From assembly GCA_037043235.1 (NCBI GenBank), contig JAWRVZ010000313.1, forward strand, positions 1-64,000: a stretch of 64,000 nucleotides of DNA. Direction: 5' to 3'. Below, piece by piece: positions 36,884-50,291 of this stretch. The first letter of the stretch is position 1. The number at the start of each line of letters is the position of its first letter. The DNA is from Rhodeus uyekii. Taxonomy: Eukaryota > Chordata > Actinopteri > Cypriniformes > Acheilognathidae. Both the position numbers and the translations under genes were made by a program. The notes under the pieces were generated by a model. That model worked only from the letters and a program-made list of their open reading frames with translations, searched no databases and had not been told where the DNA came from.

Positions 36884-39800
36884 TTATTTTTCTTCTTCTT
36901 ATTATTCTTCTTCCACTTTTTTTTTGGCGCGCTACTCCTCCTAGAGCGTTCGTCCTAGAGTCATGAATGAGGCGTCAAAACGTGCGGCCGATTGAGGAGA
37001 GTGGTGCTCTATCTTTTGTAAGCGATCGGGGGTACGATGGTCGCCCCAGGGGCGAAAAAGCAGCCGAAAAAACGCATAGACAACGCATTGCCACAAACTT
37101 TGATGATTAATAACTCGGAGTGAGGAATTTGTAAAAAGATGAAACTCGCCACATTTGTAGAGGCTGGCAGGCTCTGTAAGAACATACCAAAAAATTGGGT
37201 AAAAGTTGCACCCCTGGGGTGCTACAGCTGCCCAAACTTGCCCCCATAGACCTCAATGTTATTAGTGGTGCTCGCCTCGAGCACTACTATTACTATCTTA
37301 CCAAGCCTATAATAATGATGGTGATTCCACAAAATTTTCGGCGCGCTCCTGATCCTAGAGCATTTGTCCCAGACCCATGAATGAGGTGTCAAAACGTGCG
37401 GCCTATTCAGGAGAGCGGTGCACTATCTTTACAAAAAGATCGGGGGTATGATGTCCGCCCCAGGGGCAAAAAAGTACCGAAAAAAAACACATAGACAACA
37501 GTTTGAAAAATTCGTTGACTCTCAATAACTCGGAGTGAGGAATTTGTAAAAACATGAAACTCGCCACATTTGAAGAGGCTGGCAGGCTCTAAAAGAATAT
37601 ACCACACAATGGGGTAAAAGTTGCACCCCGGGGGTGCTAGAGCTGCCCAAACGTGCCCCATAGACACCAATGGTTTTTATTATTCTTCTTCTTCTGGACA
37701 CTTTTTTGGCGCGCTACTCCTCCTAGGCGTTTTTTCCTAGACCCATGAATGAGGCATCAAAACGTCTGACCTATTGAGGACAGGTGTGCTATATCTTTTC
37801 TAAGCGATCGGAGGTACGATGTTCGCCCCAGGGGCGAAAAAGCAGCCGAAAAAACGTATTGACTTAACATTGCGACAAATTTTGACGATTAATAACTCTG
37901 AGCGAGAAATTTGTAAAAAGACGAAACTCGCCACATTTGTAGAGGCTGGCAGCCTCTGTAAAAACATACCAAAAAATGGGGCAAAAGTTGCACCCCTGGG
38001 GTGCTAGAGCTGCCCAAACGTGCCCCCATAGGCGCAATGTTAACGGAAATCCTAGAAGAGTATTTAAACGCGGTGCAAACGACTTTGACGATTAATAACT
38101 CGGAGCGAGAAATTTGTAAAAAGACGAAACTCGCCACATTTGAAGAGGGTCGATGGCTCTGTGAGACTATACCAAAAAATGGGGTAAAATTTGCACCCCT
38201 GGGGTGCTAGAGCTCCCAAACTTTCCCCATTGAAATGAATGGGGAAAACCGTCCCATGAAACACCATCTACTATGTGCATTGGGATTTTGAATTGAACAT
38301 AGCTCTGCAGCACAGCGTCATAGAAACAAGGGGGAGGGCTCATTTTACTCAGGCGACCAATGAGTGTCTCAGGATCACAAGAGAGCTATTAAGCCACGCC
38401 CTAGCAACCATTTAGAGCACCTTAGCAACCCATCCCATAGACTTCCAGTCAAATTGATTGACTCCTATCTCTGGATAGAAAAGTCATAGAAATTTGAGGG
38501 TGGGCTCGTTTGACTTGGGGCAGCAAACTGCCAATCACCAACGTCTTCAACACTTCCTAGCCACGCCCTAGCAACCATTATGGATCACCTTAGCAACCAA
38601 ATACAAAGTGAGATATCTTCAGTTCTGAATGTCGTGGAGGCATTCTGGTTGGTTTGTATCGTTCATACTCACAAGGAGCCTTTGGAGGAACATCACTGGC
38701 TACTGCCAAGCCGCTCCTTAGCAACCAAACAGAGTATCTTAGCAACCATTTAGCCAGTCCTATATCTCTGCATCAGAAAGTCGTAGAGACATGGGAGTTG
38801 GGTCAATTTGACAATCAGCCTTTGGAGTAACATGACTGGCAGGTACCAAGCCACTCCTTAGCAACCAAACAGAGTACCCTAGCAACCGTTTAGCCAGACC
38901 CATATCTCTGCTTCTGAGTATCGTAGAGACATGGGGGTTGGCTCTATTGGCTCATGCTAGCAAACAGGACTTCCAACATGCTACATATGCTAGCAGTGAA
39001 TAGCTACATGCTAATAGTGATTAACTAAGTGATATATTATGCTAATAATGCCATATAAACCCCCTAATACCCCCTAATACCTAATACCCACATAGAAATG
39101 GCCCAGGACACCCTAGATGAGCCATAACAACCACCTAGCATAACCCTAGTAACCAACCAGTTAGCCTAGTGAAACCCTAGCAACAGCCTAGCAACCACTC
39201 TGGTTACCCTAGCAACCGCCTAGCAACACCTTAGCAACCACTCAGTTTACCCTAGCAACCACCTAGCAACACCATAGCAACCACTCTGATTACCCTAGCA
39301 ACAGCCTAGCAACCACCCCGGTTACCCTAGCAACTGCCTAGCAACCGCCTAGCAACCACTCCGGTTACCCTAGCAACCACCTAGCAACACCCTGGCAACC
39401 ACTCAGTTTACCCTAGCAACCACCTAGCAACACCATAGCAACCACTCTGATTACCCTAGCAACAGCCTAGCAACCACTCTGGTTACCCTAGCAACCGCCA
39501 AGCAACCGCTTAGCGACGACTCCGGTTACCCTAGCAACCACCTAGCAACACCATAGCAACCACTCTGATTACCGTAGCAACCACCTAGCAACACCATAGC
39601 AACCACTTTGATTACCCTAGCAACAGCCTAGCAACCACTCTGGTTACCCTAGCAACCGCCTAGCAACCGCCTAGCGATGACTCCGGTTACCCTAGCAACC
39701 ACCTAGCAACACCATAGGAACCACTCTGATTACCCTAGCAACAGCCTAGCAACCACTCTGGTTACCCTAGTAACCACCCCGGTTACCCTAGCAACCACCT

Positions 39801-40137
39801 AGCAACACCCTAGCAACCACTCTGATTACCCTAGCAACAGCCTAGCAACCACTCTGGTTACCCTAGCAACCGCCTAGCAACCGCCTAGCGACGACTTCAG
39901 TTACCCTAGCAACCACCTAGCAACACCCTAGCAACCATCCTGGTTACCCTAGCAACCACTTAACAACACCTTAGCAACCATCCCAGTTACTCTAGCAAAC
40001 ACCTAGCAACGACAATGGTTACCCTAGCAACTGCCTAGCAACATCATGGTTACCCTAGCTACTGCCTCACCTGGCCCGGGGCGGATTTTGCCACTGCGAG
40101 CACCACTCACATTTTCTTCAGGAAATGTACATTCTAG
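36884..40137 (+). repeat. Composite unit: A1, P1, A1, A2, body, long tail
   Basis: The longest unit. An A head (36884-37260) with the GTTCGTCCTAGAGTC variant is interrupted at its end (CCTCAATGTTA) by TTAGTGGTGCTCGCC of a P1 head. Another TTC tract, A1, A2, body and minisatellite follow. Confidence 0.78.
39059..40067 (+). repeat. CCTAGCAACC minisatellite (long tail)
   Basis: About 1 kb. It contains GCGACGACTCCGG, GCGATGACTCCGG and GCGACGACTTCAG markers at irregular spacing, resembling the 118-bp array at 28774 without its regular phase. Confidence 0.88.
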
Positions 40138-42303
40138 TTAGTGGTGCTCGCCTCGAGCACTACTATTACTATCTTACCAAGCCTATAATAATGATGGTGA
40201 TTCCACCAAATTTTCGGCGCGCTATTGCTCCTACTGCGTTTGTCCCAGACCCATAAATGAGACGTCAAAACGTGCGGCCTATTGAGGAGAGGTGTGCTAT
40301 ATCATTTGTAAGCGATCGGGGGTACAATGTTCGCCCCAGGGGCGAAAAAGCAGCCGAAAAAACGCATAGACAACGCATTGCCACAAACTTTGATGATTAA
40401 TAACTCTGAGCGAGGAATTTGTAAAAAGATGAAACTCGCCACATTTGTAGAGGCTGGCAGGCTCTGTAAGAACATACCAAAAAATGGGGGAAAAGTTGCA
40501 CCCCTGGGGTGCTAGAGCTCCCCAAACTTGCCCCCATAGACCTCAATGTTGTTTATTATTATTCTTCTTCTGGACACTTTTTTGGCGCGCTACTCCTCCT
40601 AGGCGTTTTTTCCTAGACCCATGAATGAGGCATCAAAACGTGCGACCCATTGAGGACAGGTGTGCTATATCTTTTCTAAGCGATCGGAGGTACGATGTTC
40701 GCCCCAGGGGCGAAAAAGCAGCCGAAAAAACGTATTGACTTAACATTGCGACAAACTTTGACGATTAATAACTCGGAGCGAGAAATTTGTAAAAAGATGA
40801 AACTCGCCACATTTGTAGAGGCTGGCAGCCTCTGTAAGAACATACCAAAAAATGGGGTAAAAGTTGCACCCCTGGGGTGCTAGAGCTGCCCAAACGTGCC
40901 CCCATAGACGCAATGTTAACGGAAATCCTAGAAGAGTATTTATACGCGTTGCAAACGACTTTGACGATTAATAACTCGGAGCGAGAAATTTGTAAAAAGA
41001 CGAAACTCGCCACATTTGAAGAGGGTGGATGGCTCTGTGAGAACATACCACAAAATGGGGTAAAAGTTGCACCCCTGGGGTGCTAGAGCTCCCAAACTTT
41101 CCCCATTGAAATGAATGGGGAAAACCGTCCCATGAAACACCATCTACTATGTGCATAGGGATTTTGAATTGAACATAGCTCTGCAGCACAGCGTCACAGA
41201 GACAAGGGGGAGGGCTCATTTTACTCAGGCGACCAATGAGTGTCTCAGGATAACTGGGAAGCTATCAAGCCACGCCCTAGCAACCATTTAGAGCACCTTA
41301 GCAACCCATCCCATAGACTTCCATTCAAATTGATCGACTTCTATCTCTGGATAGAAAAGTCATACAAATTTGAGGGTGGGCTCGTTTGACTCGGGGCAGC
41401 AAACTGCCAATCACCAATGTCTTCAAAACTTCCTAGCCACGCCTTAGCAACCATCATGGAGCACCTTAGCAACCAAATACAAAGTGAGATATCTTGAGTT
41501 CTGAATGTCGTAGAGTCATTGTAGTTGGTTTATATCGTTCATACTCATAAGGAGCCTTTGGAGGAACATCAATGGCTACTGCCAAGCCATTCCTTAGCAA
41601 CCAAACGAGGTACCCTAGCAACCATTTAGCCAGACCTTTATCTCTGCATCAGAAAGTCGTAGAGACATGGGGGTTGGCTCTATTAGACAATCAGCCTTTG
41701 GAGTAACATTTCTGTCAGCTGCAAAGCCACTCCTTAGCAACCAAACAAAGTACCCTAGCAACCATTTAGCCAGACCCATGTCTCTGCATCAGAAAGTCGT
41801 AGAGACGTGGGTGTTGGGTGTATTTGACAATCAGACTTTGGAGTAACATCACTGGCAGACGCTTAGCCACTCCTTAGCAACCAAATAGTTTACCCTAGCA
41901 ACCATTTAGCCAGACCCATATCTCTGCATCAGAAAGTCGTAGAGACATGGGGGTTGGGTCTATTTGACAATCAGCCTTTGGAGTAACATCACTGGCAGCT
42001 GCAAAGCCACTCCTTAGCAACTAAATAGCTTACCCTAGCAACCATTTAGCCAGACCCATATCTCTGCTTCTAAGCGTCATAGAGACATTGGGGTTGGCTC
42101 TATTGACTCATGCTAGCAAACAGGACTTCGTACATGCTACATATGCTAGCAGTGAATAGCTACATACTATAGTGCCTAGCTAAGTGTTAGATTATGCTAA
42201 TAATGCCATAGAAACCACCCAGAACACCAGCCGCACCAGGCCCGGGGCGGATTTTGCCACTGCGAGCACCACTCACATTTTCTTCAGGAAATGTACATTC
42301 TAG
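40138..42303 (+). repeat. Array unit: P1, A1, A2, body, short tail
   Basis: Full set of heads, five 140-bp body repeats, then a short tail (GTGCCTAGCTAAGTGTTAGATTATGC, CACCAGCCGCACCAGGCCC). The terminus is complete. Confidence 0.8.
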
Positions 42304-43768
42304 TTTTTATTATTCTTCTTCCACTTTTTTTTCGGCGCGCTACTCCTCCTAGGGCGTTTGTCCTAGACTCATGAATGAGGCGTCAAAACGTGCGGCCTAT
42401 TGAGGACAGGTGTGCTATATCTTTTCTAAGAGATTGGGGGTACGATGTTCGCCCCAGGGGCGAAAAAGGAGCGAAAAAAAACGCATAGACAACGCATTGA
42501 AATCAACTTTGACGATTAATATCTCGGAGCGAGAAATTTGTAAAAAGATGAAACTCACCACATTTGAAGAGGCTGGCAGGCTCTGTAAGGACATACCAAA
42601 AAATGTGTTAAAAGTTGCACCCCTGGGGTGCTAGAGCTGCCCAAACGCGCCCCCATAGACATCAATGTTAACGGAAATCCTAGAAGAGTATTTATACGCG
42701 GTGCAAACGACTTTGACGATTAATAACTCGGAGCGAGAAATTTGTAAAAAGACGAAACTCGCCACATTTGAAGAGGGTGGATGGCTCTGTGAGAACATAC
42801 CACAAAATGGGGTAAAAGTTGCACCCCTGGGGTGCTAGAGCCCCCAAACTTTCCCCATTGAAATGAATGGGGAAAACCGTCCCATGAAACACCATCTACT
42901 ATGTACATAGGGATTTTGAATTGAACATAGCTCTGCAGCACAGTGTCACAGAGACAAGGGGGAGGGCTCATTTTACTCAGGCGACCAATGAGTGTCTCAG
43001 GATCACTGGGAAGCTATCAAGCCACGCCCTAGCAACCATTTAGAGCACCTTAGCAACCCATCCCATAGACTTCCATTCAAATTGATCGACTTCTATCTCT
43101 GGATAGAACAGTCATAGAAATTTGAGGGTGGGCTCGTTTGACTCGGGGCAGCAAACTGCCAATCAACAACGTCTTCAACACTTCTTAGCCACGCCCTGGC
43201 AACCATTATGGAGCACCTTAGCAACCAAATGCAAAGTGAGATATCTTCAGTTCTGAATGTCGTAGAGTCATTCTGGTTGGTTTATATCATTCATACTCAT
43301 AAGGAGCCTTTGGAGTGACATCAATGGCAGACGCTTAGTCACTCCTTAGCAACCAAACAGAGTACCCTAGCAACCATTTAGCCAGACCTATATCTCTGCA
43401 TCCGAAAGTCGTAGAGACATGGGAGTTGGGTCAATTTGACAATCAGCCTTTGGAGTAACATGACTGGCAGGTACCAAGCCACTCCTTAGCAACCAAACAG
43501 AGTACCCTAGCAACCATTTAGCCAGACCCATATCTCTGCTTCTGAGTATCGTAGAGACATGGGGGTTGGCTCTATTGGCTCATGCTAGCAAACAGGACTT
43601 CCAACATGCTACATATGCTAGCAGTGAATAGCTGCATGCTAATAGTGATTAACTAAGTGTTAAATTATGTTAATAATGCCATAGAAACCACCCGGAACAC
43701 CAGCCGCACCTGGCCCGGGGCGGATATTGCCACTGCGAGCACCACTCACATTTTCTTCAGGAAATGTC
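42304..43768 (+). repeat. Array unit: A1, A2, body, hybrid tail, terminus cut
   Basis: A head directly after CTAG. The tail is a hybrid: it begins like a long tail (GTGATTAACTAAGTGTTAAATTATG) but jumps to the short-tail end (CACCAGCCGCACCTGGCCC) without minisatellite. The terminus stops after GGAAATGT and is fused to the next module. Confidence 0.75.
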
Positions 43769-44272
43769 GAAAAATCAGCCGAAAAAAGCCCCATTGACTT
43801 AACATAGGACAAATATTTGTAAAGTCATATCTTTGGTTCTGAAGGTCGTAGAGGCTCGGGACTGGGCTCGTTTGACTCGGCCTATCAAGCAGTGAATAAG
43901 TAGTGACATGCCATCCTTAGAGCCACACCCTAACAACCGTTTACAGCACCCTAGCAACCGTAAAACAACACATACAAGCCATATTTTAGTACTGGAATGT
44001 TGTAGAAGCACAGAGTTTGATCTTTTGAGCTCAGACTAGTAAATAGTCTTTGAATATCATCCCATACAGTGTAGAATCATACCATAGCAACCGTTTAGAA
44101 TACCCTAGCAACCATACAAACACATAAAAGCATATATCTCAGCATCAGAACATCGTACAGACATGGGAGTTGGCTCTCTGGCAATGGTGTCTGACACTGC
44201 CTCACCTGGCCCGGGCCGAATTTTGCCACTGCGAGCACCACTCACATTTTCTTCAGGAAATGTACATTCTAG
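43769..44272 (+). repeat. B module, 5'-truncated
   Basis: Joins the preceding terminus at CGAAAAATCAGCC, so roughly 170 bases (ACATT-CTAG of the previous unit plus the first part of the B module) are missing. The remainder is a diverged copy with a complete 3' terminus. Confidence 0.78.
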
Positions 44273-45745
44273 TTTATTATTATTATTATTCCACTTTTTT
44301 TTCGGCGCGCTACTCCTCCTAGGGCGTTTGTCCTAGACCCATGAATGAGGCATCAAAACGTGCACCCTATTGAGGAGAGGTGTGCTATATCTTTTCTAAG
44401 CGATCGGGGGTACGATGTTCGCCCCAGGGGCGATCAAACAGGCGAAAAAACGCATAGACAATGCATTGCGACCAACTTTGACGATTAATAACTCGGAGTG
44501 AGGAATTTGTAAAAAGATGAAACTCGCCACATTTGTAGAGGCTGGCAGGTTCTGTAAGAACATACCAAAAAATGGGGTAAAAGTTGCACCCCTGGGGTGC
44601 TAGAGCTGCCCAAACGTGCCCCCATAGACATCAATGTTAACGGAAATCCTAGAAGAGTATTTATACGCGGTGCAAACGACTTTGACAATTAATAACTCGG
44701 AGCAAGAAATTTGTAAAAAGACGAAACTCACCACATCTGAAGAGGGTGGATGGCTCTGTGAGAACATACCACAAAATGGGGTAAAAGTTGCACCCCTGGG
44801 GTGCTAGAGCTCCCAAACTTTCCCCATTGAAATGAATGGGGAAAACCGTCCCATGAAACACCATCTACTACGTGCATAAGGATTTTGAATTGAACATAGC
44901 TTTGCAGCACAGCATCACAGAAACAAGGGGGAGGGCTCATTTTACTCAGGCGACCAATGAGTGTCTCAGGATCACTGGGAAGCTATTAAGCCACGCCCTA
45001 GCAACCATTTAGAGAACCTTAGCAACCCATCCCATAGACTTCCATTCAAATTGATTGACTCCTATCTCTGGATAGAAAAGTCATAGAAATTTGAGGGTGG
45101 GCTCGTTTGACTCGGGGAAGCAAACTGCCAATCACCAACGTCTTCAACATTTCCTAGCCACGCCCTAGCAACCATTATGGAGCACCTTAGCAACCAAATA
45201 CAAAGTGAGATATCTTCAGGTCTGAATGTCGAAGAGGCATTCTGGTTGGTTTATATCGTTCATACTCATAAGGAGCCTTTGGAGTGACATCACTGGCAGA
45301 CCCATAGCCACTCCTTAGCAACCAAACAGAGTACCTTAGCAACCATTTATCCAGTCCTATATCTTTGCATCAGAAAGTGGTACAAACATGGGTGTTGGGT
45401 CAAGTTGACAATCAGCCTTTGGAGTAACATCACTGGCAGCTGCAAAGCCACTCCTTAGCAACCAAATAGTTTACCCTAGCAACCATTTAGCTAGACCCAT
45501 ATCTCTGCTTCTACGCTTCATAGAGACATGGGGGTTGGCTCTATTGACTCAAGCTAGCAAACAGGACTTCCTACATGCTACATATGCTAGCAGTGAATAG
45601 CTACATGCTAATAGTGCCTAGCTAAGTGTTAGGATATGCTAAAAATGCCATAAAAACCACCCAGAACACCTGCCGCATCTGGCCCGGGGCGGATATTGCC
45701 ACTGCGAGCACCACTCACATTTTCTTCAGGAAATGTACATTCTAG
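44273..45745 (+). repeat. Array unit: A1, A2, body, short tail
   Basis: A TTATTATTATTATTCC tract starts the unit. Sequence through A1/A2 and the tail matches the latter part of 32946-35514 (CGATCAAACAGGCG, GTTAGGATATGC), so these units share a recent ancestor. There are two body repeats. Confidence 0.8.
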
Positions 45746-48676
45746 TTAGTGGTGCTCGTTGGCGAGCACTACTATTACTATCTTACCAAGCCTATAATAA
45801 TGATGCTGAAATCTTCAGAGCGCTACTACTCCTAGAGGGTTTGTCCCAGACCCATGAATGAGGTGTCAAAACGTGCGGCCGATTGAGGAGAGCGGTGCTC
45901 TAGCTTTACTAAAAGATCGGGGGTACGATGTTCGCCCCAGGGGCGAAAAAGTACCGAAAAAAAAACGCATTGACAATGCCTTGAAAAATTCGTTGACTCT
46001 CAATAACTCGGAGTGAGGAATTTGTAAAAACATGAAACTCACCACAATTGAAGAGGCTGGCAGGCTCTAAAATAATATACCACACAATGGGGTAAAAGTT
46101 GCACCCCTGGGGTGCTAGAGCTGCCCAAAAACATGGTTTATTATTAGTGGTGCTCGCCTCGAGCACTACTATTACTATCTTACCAAGCCTATAATAATGA
46201 TGCTGATACCACCAAATTTTCGGCGCGCTCCTCCTCCTAGAGCGTTGGTCCCAGACCCATGAATGAGGCGTCAAAACGTGCGGCCGATTGAGGAGAGTGG
46301 TGCTCTATCTTTTGTAAGCGATCGGGGGTACGATGGTCGCCCCAGGGGCGAAAAAGCAGCCAAAAAAACGCATAGACAACGCATTGCCACAAACTTTGAT
46401 GATTAATAACTCGGAGTGAGGAATTTGTAAAAAGATGAAACTCGCCACATTTGTAGAGGCTGGCAGGCTCTGTAAGAACATACCAAAAAATGGGGTAAAA
46501 GTTTTACCCCTGGGGTGCTACAGCTGCCCAAACTTGCCCCCATAGACCTCAATGTTATTTATTATTATTATTATTCCACTTTTTTTTCGGCGCGCTACTC
46601 CTCCTAGGGCGTTTGTCCTAGACCCATGAATGAGGCATCAAAACGTGCAGCCTATTGAGGAGAGGTGTGCTATATCTTTTCTAAGCGATCGGGGGTACGA
46701 TGTTCGCCCCAGGGGCGATCAAACAGGCGAAAAAACGCATAGACATTGCATTGCGACCAACTTTGACGATTAATAACTCAGAGTGAGGAATTTGTAAAAA
46801 GATGAAACTTGCCACATTTGTAGAGGCTGGCAGGTTCTGTAAGAACATACCAAAAAATGGGGTAAAAGTTGCACCCCTGGGGTGCTAGAGCTGCCCAAAC
46901 GTGCCCCCATAGACATCAATGTTAACGGAAATCCTAGAAGAGTATTTATACGCGGTGCAAACGACTTTGACGATTAATAACTCGGAGCGAGAAATTTGTA
47001 AAAAGACGAAACTCGCCACATCTGAAGAGGGTGGATGGCTCTGTGAGAACATACCACAAAATGGGGTAAAAGTTGCACCCCTGGGGTGCTAGAGCTCCCA
47101 AACTTTCCCCATTGAAATGAATGGGGAAAACCGTCCCATGAAACACCATCTACTACGTGCATAGGGATTTTGAATTGAACATAGCTCTGCAGCACAGCGT
47201 TACAGAAAAAAGGGGGAGGGCTCATTTTACTCAGGCGACCAATGAGTGTCTCAGGATCACTGGGAAGCTATTAAGCCACGCCCTAGCAACCATTTAGAGC
47301 ACCTTAGCAACCCATCCCATAGACTTCCATTCAAATTGATTGACTCCTATCTCTGGATAGAAAAGTCATAGAAATTTGAGGGTGGGCTCGTTTGACTCGG
47401 GGAAGCAAACTGCCAATCACCAACGTCTTCAACATTTCCTAGCCACGCCCTAGCAACCATTATGGAGCACCTTAGCAACCAAATACAAAGTGAGATATCT
47501 TCAGTTCTGAATGTCGAAGAGGCATTCTGGTTGGTTTATATCGTTCATACTCATAAGGAGCCTTTGGAGTGACATCAATGACAAACGCTTAGCCACTCCT
47601 TAGCAACCTAACAGAGTACCCTAGCAACCATTTAGCCAGTCCTATATCTCTGCATCAGAAAGTCGAAGAGACATGGGAGTTGGGCAAATTTGACAATCAG
47701 CCTTTGGAGTAACATCACTGGCTACTGCAAATCCACTCCTTAGCAACCAAACAGTACCCTAGCAACCATTTAGCCAGTCCTATATCTCTGCTTCTGAGCA
47801 TCGTAGAGACATGGGGGTTGGGTTTATTTGACAATCAGCCTTTGGAGTAACATCACTGGCAGACGCTTAGCCACTCCTTAGCAACCAAACAGAGCACCCT
47901 AGCAACCGTTTAGCCAGACCCATATCTCTGCTTCTGAGTATCGTAGAGACATGGGGGTTGTCTCTATTGGCTCATGCTAGCAAACAGGACTTCCAACATG
48001 CTACATATGCTAGCAGTGAATAGCTGCAAGCTAATAGTGATTAGCTAAGTGTTAAATTATGCTAATAATGCCATAGAACCCCCCCATAACACCTAATAAC
48101 CACCTAGAAACGGCCCAGGACACCCTAGATGAGCCATAACAACCACCTAGCATAACCCTAGTAACCAACCAGTTAACCTAGTGACTCCTTAGCAACTGCC
48201 TAGGAACCACTCTGGTTACCCTAGCAACCACCCCGGTCACCCTAGCAACTGCCTAGCAAACGCCTAGCTACCACTCCGGTTACCCTAGCAACCACCTAGC
48301 AACCACCCTGGTTACCCTAGCAACCACTCAGCAACACCCTAGCAACTGCCCCGGTTACCCTAGCAACCGCCTAGCAACTGCCTAGCGACAAATCTGGTTA
48401 CCCTAGCAACCACCTAGCAACACCCTAGCAACCACCCCAGTTACCCTAGCAACTGCCTAGCAACCGCCTAGCAACCACTCTGGTTACCCTAGCAACCACC
48501 TAGCAACCACCCTGGTTACCCTAGCAACCACCTAGCAACAACCTAGCAACCACCCTGGTTACCCTAGCAACTGCCTAGCAACATCATGGTTACCCTAGCT
48601 ACTGCCTCACCTGGCCCGGGCGGATTTTGCCACTGCGAGCACCACTCACATTTTCTTCAGGAAATGTACATTCTAG
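45746..48676 (+). repeat. Composite unit: P2 interrupted by P1, A1, A2, body, long tail
   Basis: A shortened P2 head with P1/A-like interior (GGGGCGAAAAAGTACCG) passes at about 46144 into a P1 head inside GGTTTATTA. The P1 to A2 part copies 33350-34780, but the tail is of the long type, so head and tail have recombined. Confidence 0.78.
48079..48607 (+). repeat. CCTAGCAACC minisatellite (long tail)
   Basis: The shortest of the long tails, about 530 bp, with the same flanking transitions as the others. The terminus after it reads GGCCCGGGCGG, one G shorter than most. Confidence 0.88.
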
Positions 48677-50291
48677 TTCTTCTTATTCTTCTTCCACTTT
48701 TTTTTCGGCGCGCTACTCCTCCTAGAGCGTTTGACCCAGACCCATGAATGAGGCGTCAAAACGTGTGGCCTATTGAGGAGAGGTGTGCTATATCTTTTCT
48801 AAGAGATCGGGGGTACGATGTTCGCCCCAGGGGCGAAAAAGGAGCGAAAAAAAACGCATAGACAACGCATTGAAATCAACTTTGACGATTAATAACTCGG
48901 AGCGAGAAATTTGTAAAAAGACGAAACTCGCCACATTTGAAGAGGCTGGCAGGCTCTGTAAGGACATACCAAAAAATGTGTTAAAAGTTGCACCCCTGGG
49001 GTGCTAGAGCTGCCCAAACGCGCCCCCATAGACATCAATGTTAACGGAAATCCTAGAAGAGTATTTAAACGCGTTGCAAACGACTTTGACGATTAATAAC
49101 TCGGAGTGAGAAATTTGTAAAAAGATGAAACTCGCCACATCTGAAGAGGGTGGCTGGCTCTGTGAGAACATACCACAAAATGGGGTAAAAGTTGCACCCC
49201 TGGGGTGCGAGAGCTCCCCAAAATTTTCCCCATTGAAATGAATGGGGAAAACCGTCCCATGAAACACCATCTACTATGTGCATAGGGATTTTGAATTGAG
49301 CATAGCTCTGCAGCACAGCGTCACAGAGACAAGGGGGAGGGCTCATTTTACTCAGGCGACCAATGAGTGTCTCAGAATCACTGGGAAGGTATTAAGCCAC
49401 GCCCTAGCAACCATTTAGAGCACCTTAGCAACCCATCCCATAAACTTCCATTCAAATTGATTGACTCCTATTTCTGGATAGAAAAGTCATAGAAATTTGA
49501 GGGTGGGCTCGTTTGACTCGGGGCAGCAAACTCCCAATCACCAACGTCTTCAACACTTCCTAGCCACGCCCTAGCAACCATTATGGAGTACCTTAGCAAC
49601 CAAATACAAAGTGAGATATCTTCAGTTCTGAATGTCGTAGAGGCGTTGTGATTGGTTTATATAGTTCATACTCACAAGGAGCCTTTGAAATGATATCAAT
49701 GGCAGATGCTTAGCCACTCCTTAGCAACCAAATAGAGTACCCTAACAACCATTTAGCCAGACGTATATCTCCGCATCAGAAAGTGGTACAGACATGGGAG
49801 TTGGGTCAATTTGACAATCAGCCTTTGGAGTAACATCACTGGCAGCTGCCAAGCTACTCCTTAGCAACCAAACAGAGTACCCTAGCAACCATTTGGCCAG
49901 ACCAATGTCTCTGCATCAGAAAGTCGTACAGACATGGGGGTTGGGTCTATTTGACAATCAGCCTTTGGAGTAACATCACTTCGAGCTGAAAAGCCACTCC
50001 TTAGCAACCAAATAATTTACCCTAGCAACCATTTAGCAAGACCCATATCTCTGCTTCTAAGCGTCATAGAGACATGGGGGTTGGCTCTATTGACTCATGC
50101 TAGCAAACAGGACTTCCTACATGCTACATATGCTAGCAGTGAATAGCTACATGCTAATAGTGCCTAGCTAAGTGTTAGATTATGCTAATAATGCCATAGA
50201 AACCACCCAGAACAGCAGCCGCACCAAGCCCGGGGCGGATTTTGCCACTTCGAGCACCACTCACATTTTCTTCAGGAAATGTACATTCTAG
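48677..50291 (+). repeat. Array unit: A1, A2, body, short tail
   Basis: A head after TTCTTCTTATTC. The A2 end is altered (GGGGTGCGAGAGCTCCCC). The last 500 bases match the end of the next unit closely, including the rare CACTTCGAGCTGAAAAGCC and GCCACTTCGAGCACC (others have GCCACTGCGAGC). Confidence 0.8.

Noticed and set aside
45909..46274. Minus-strand frame of 121 codons, and similar frames at 29492-29842 (116) and 11114-11431 (105)
   Set aside because: They run across hairpins, microsatellites and the boundary of repeat modules, overlap frames on both strands and show no domain; recent copying explains their persistence.
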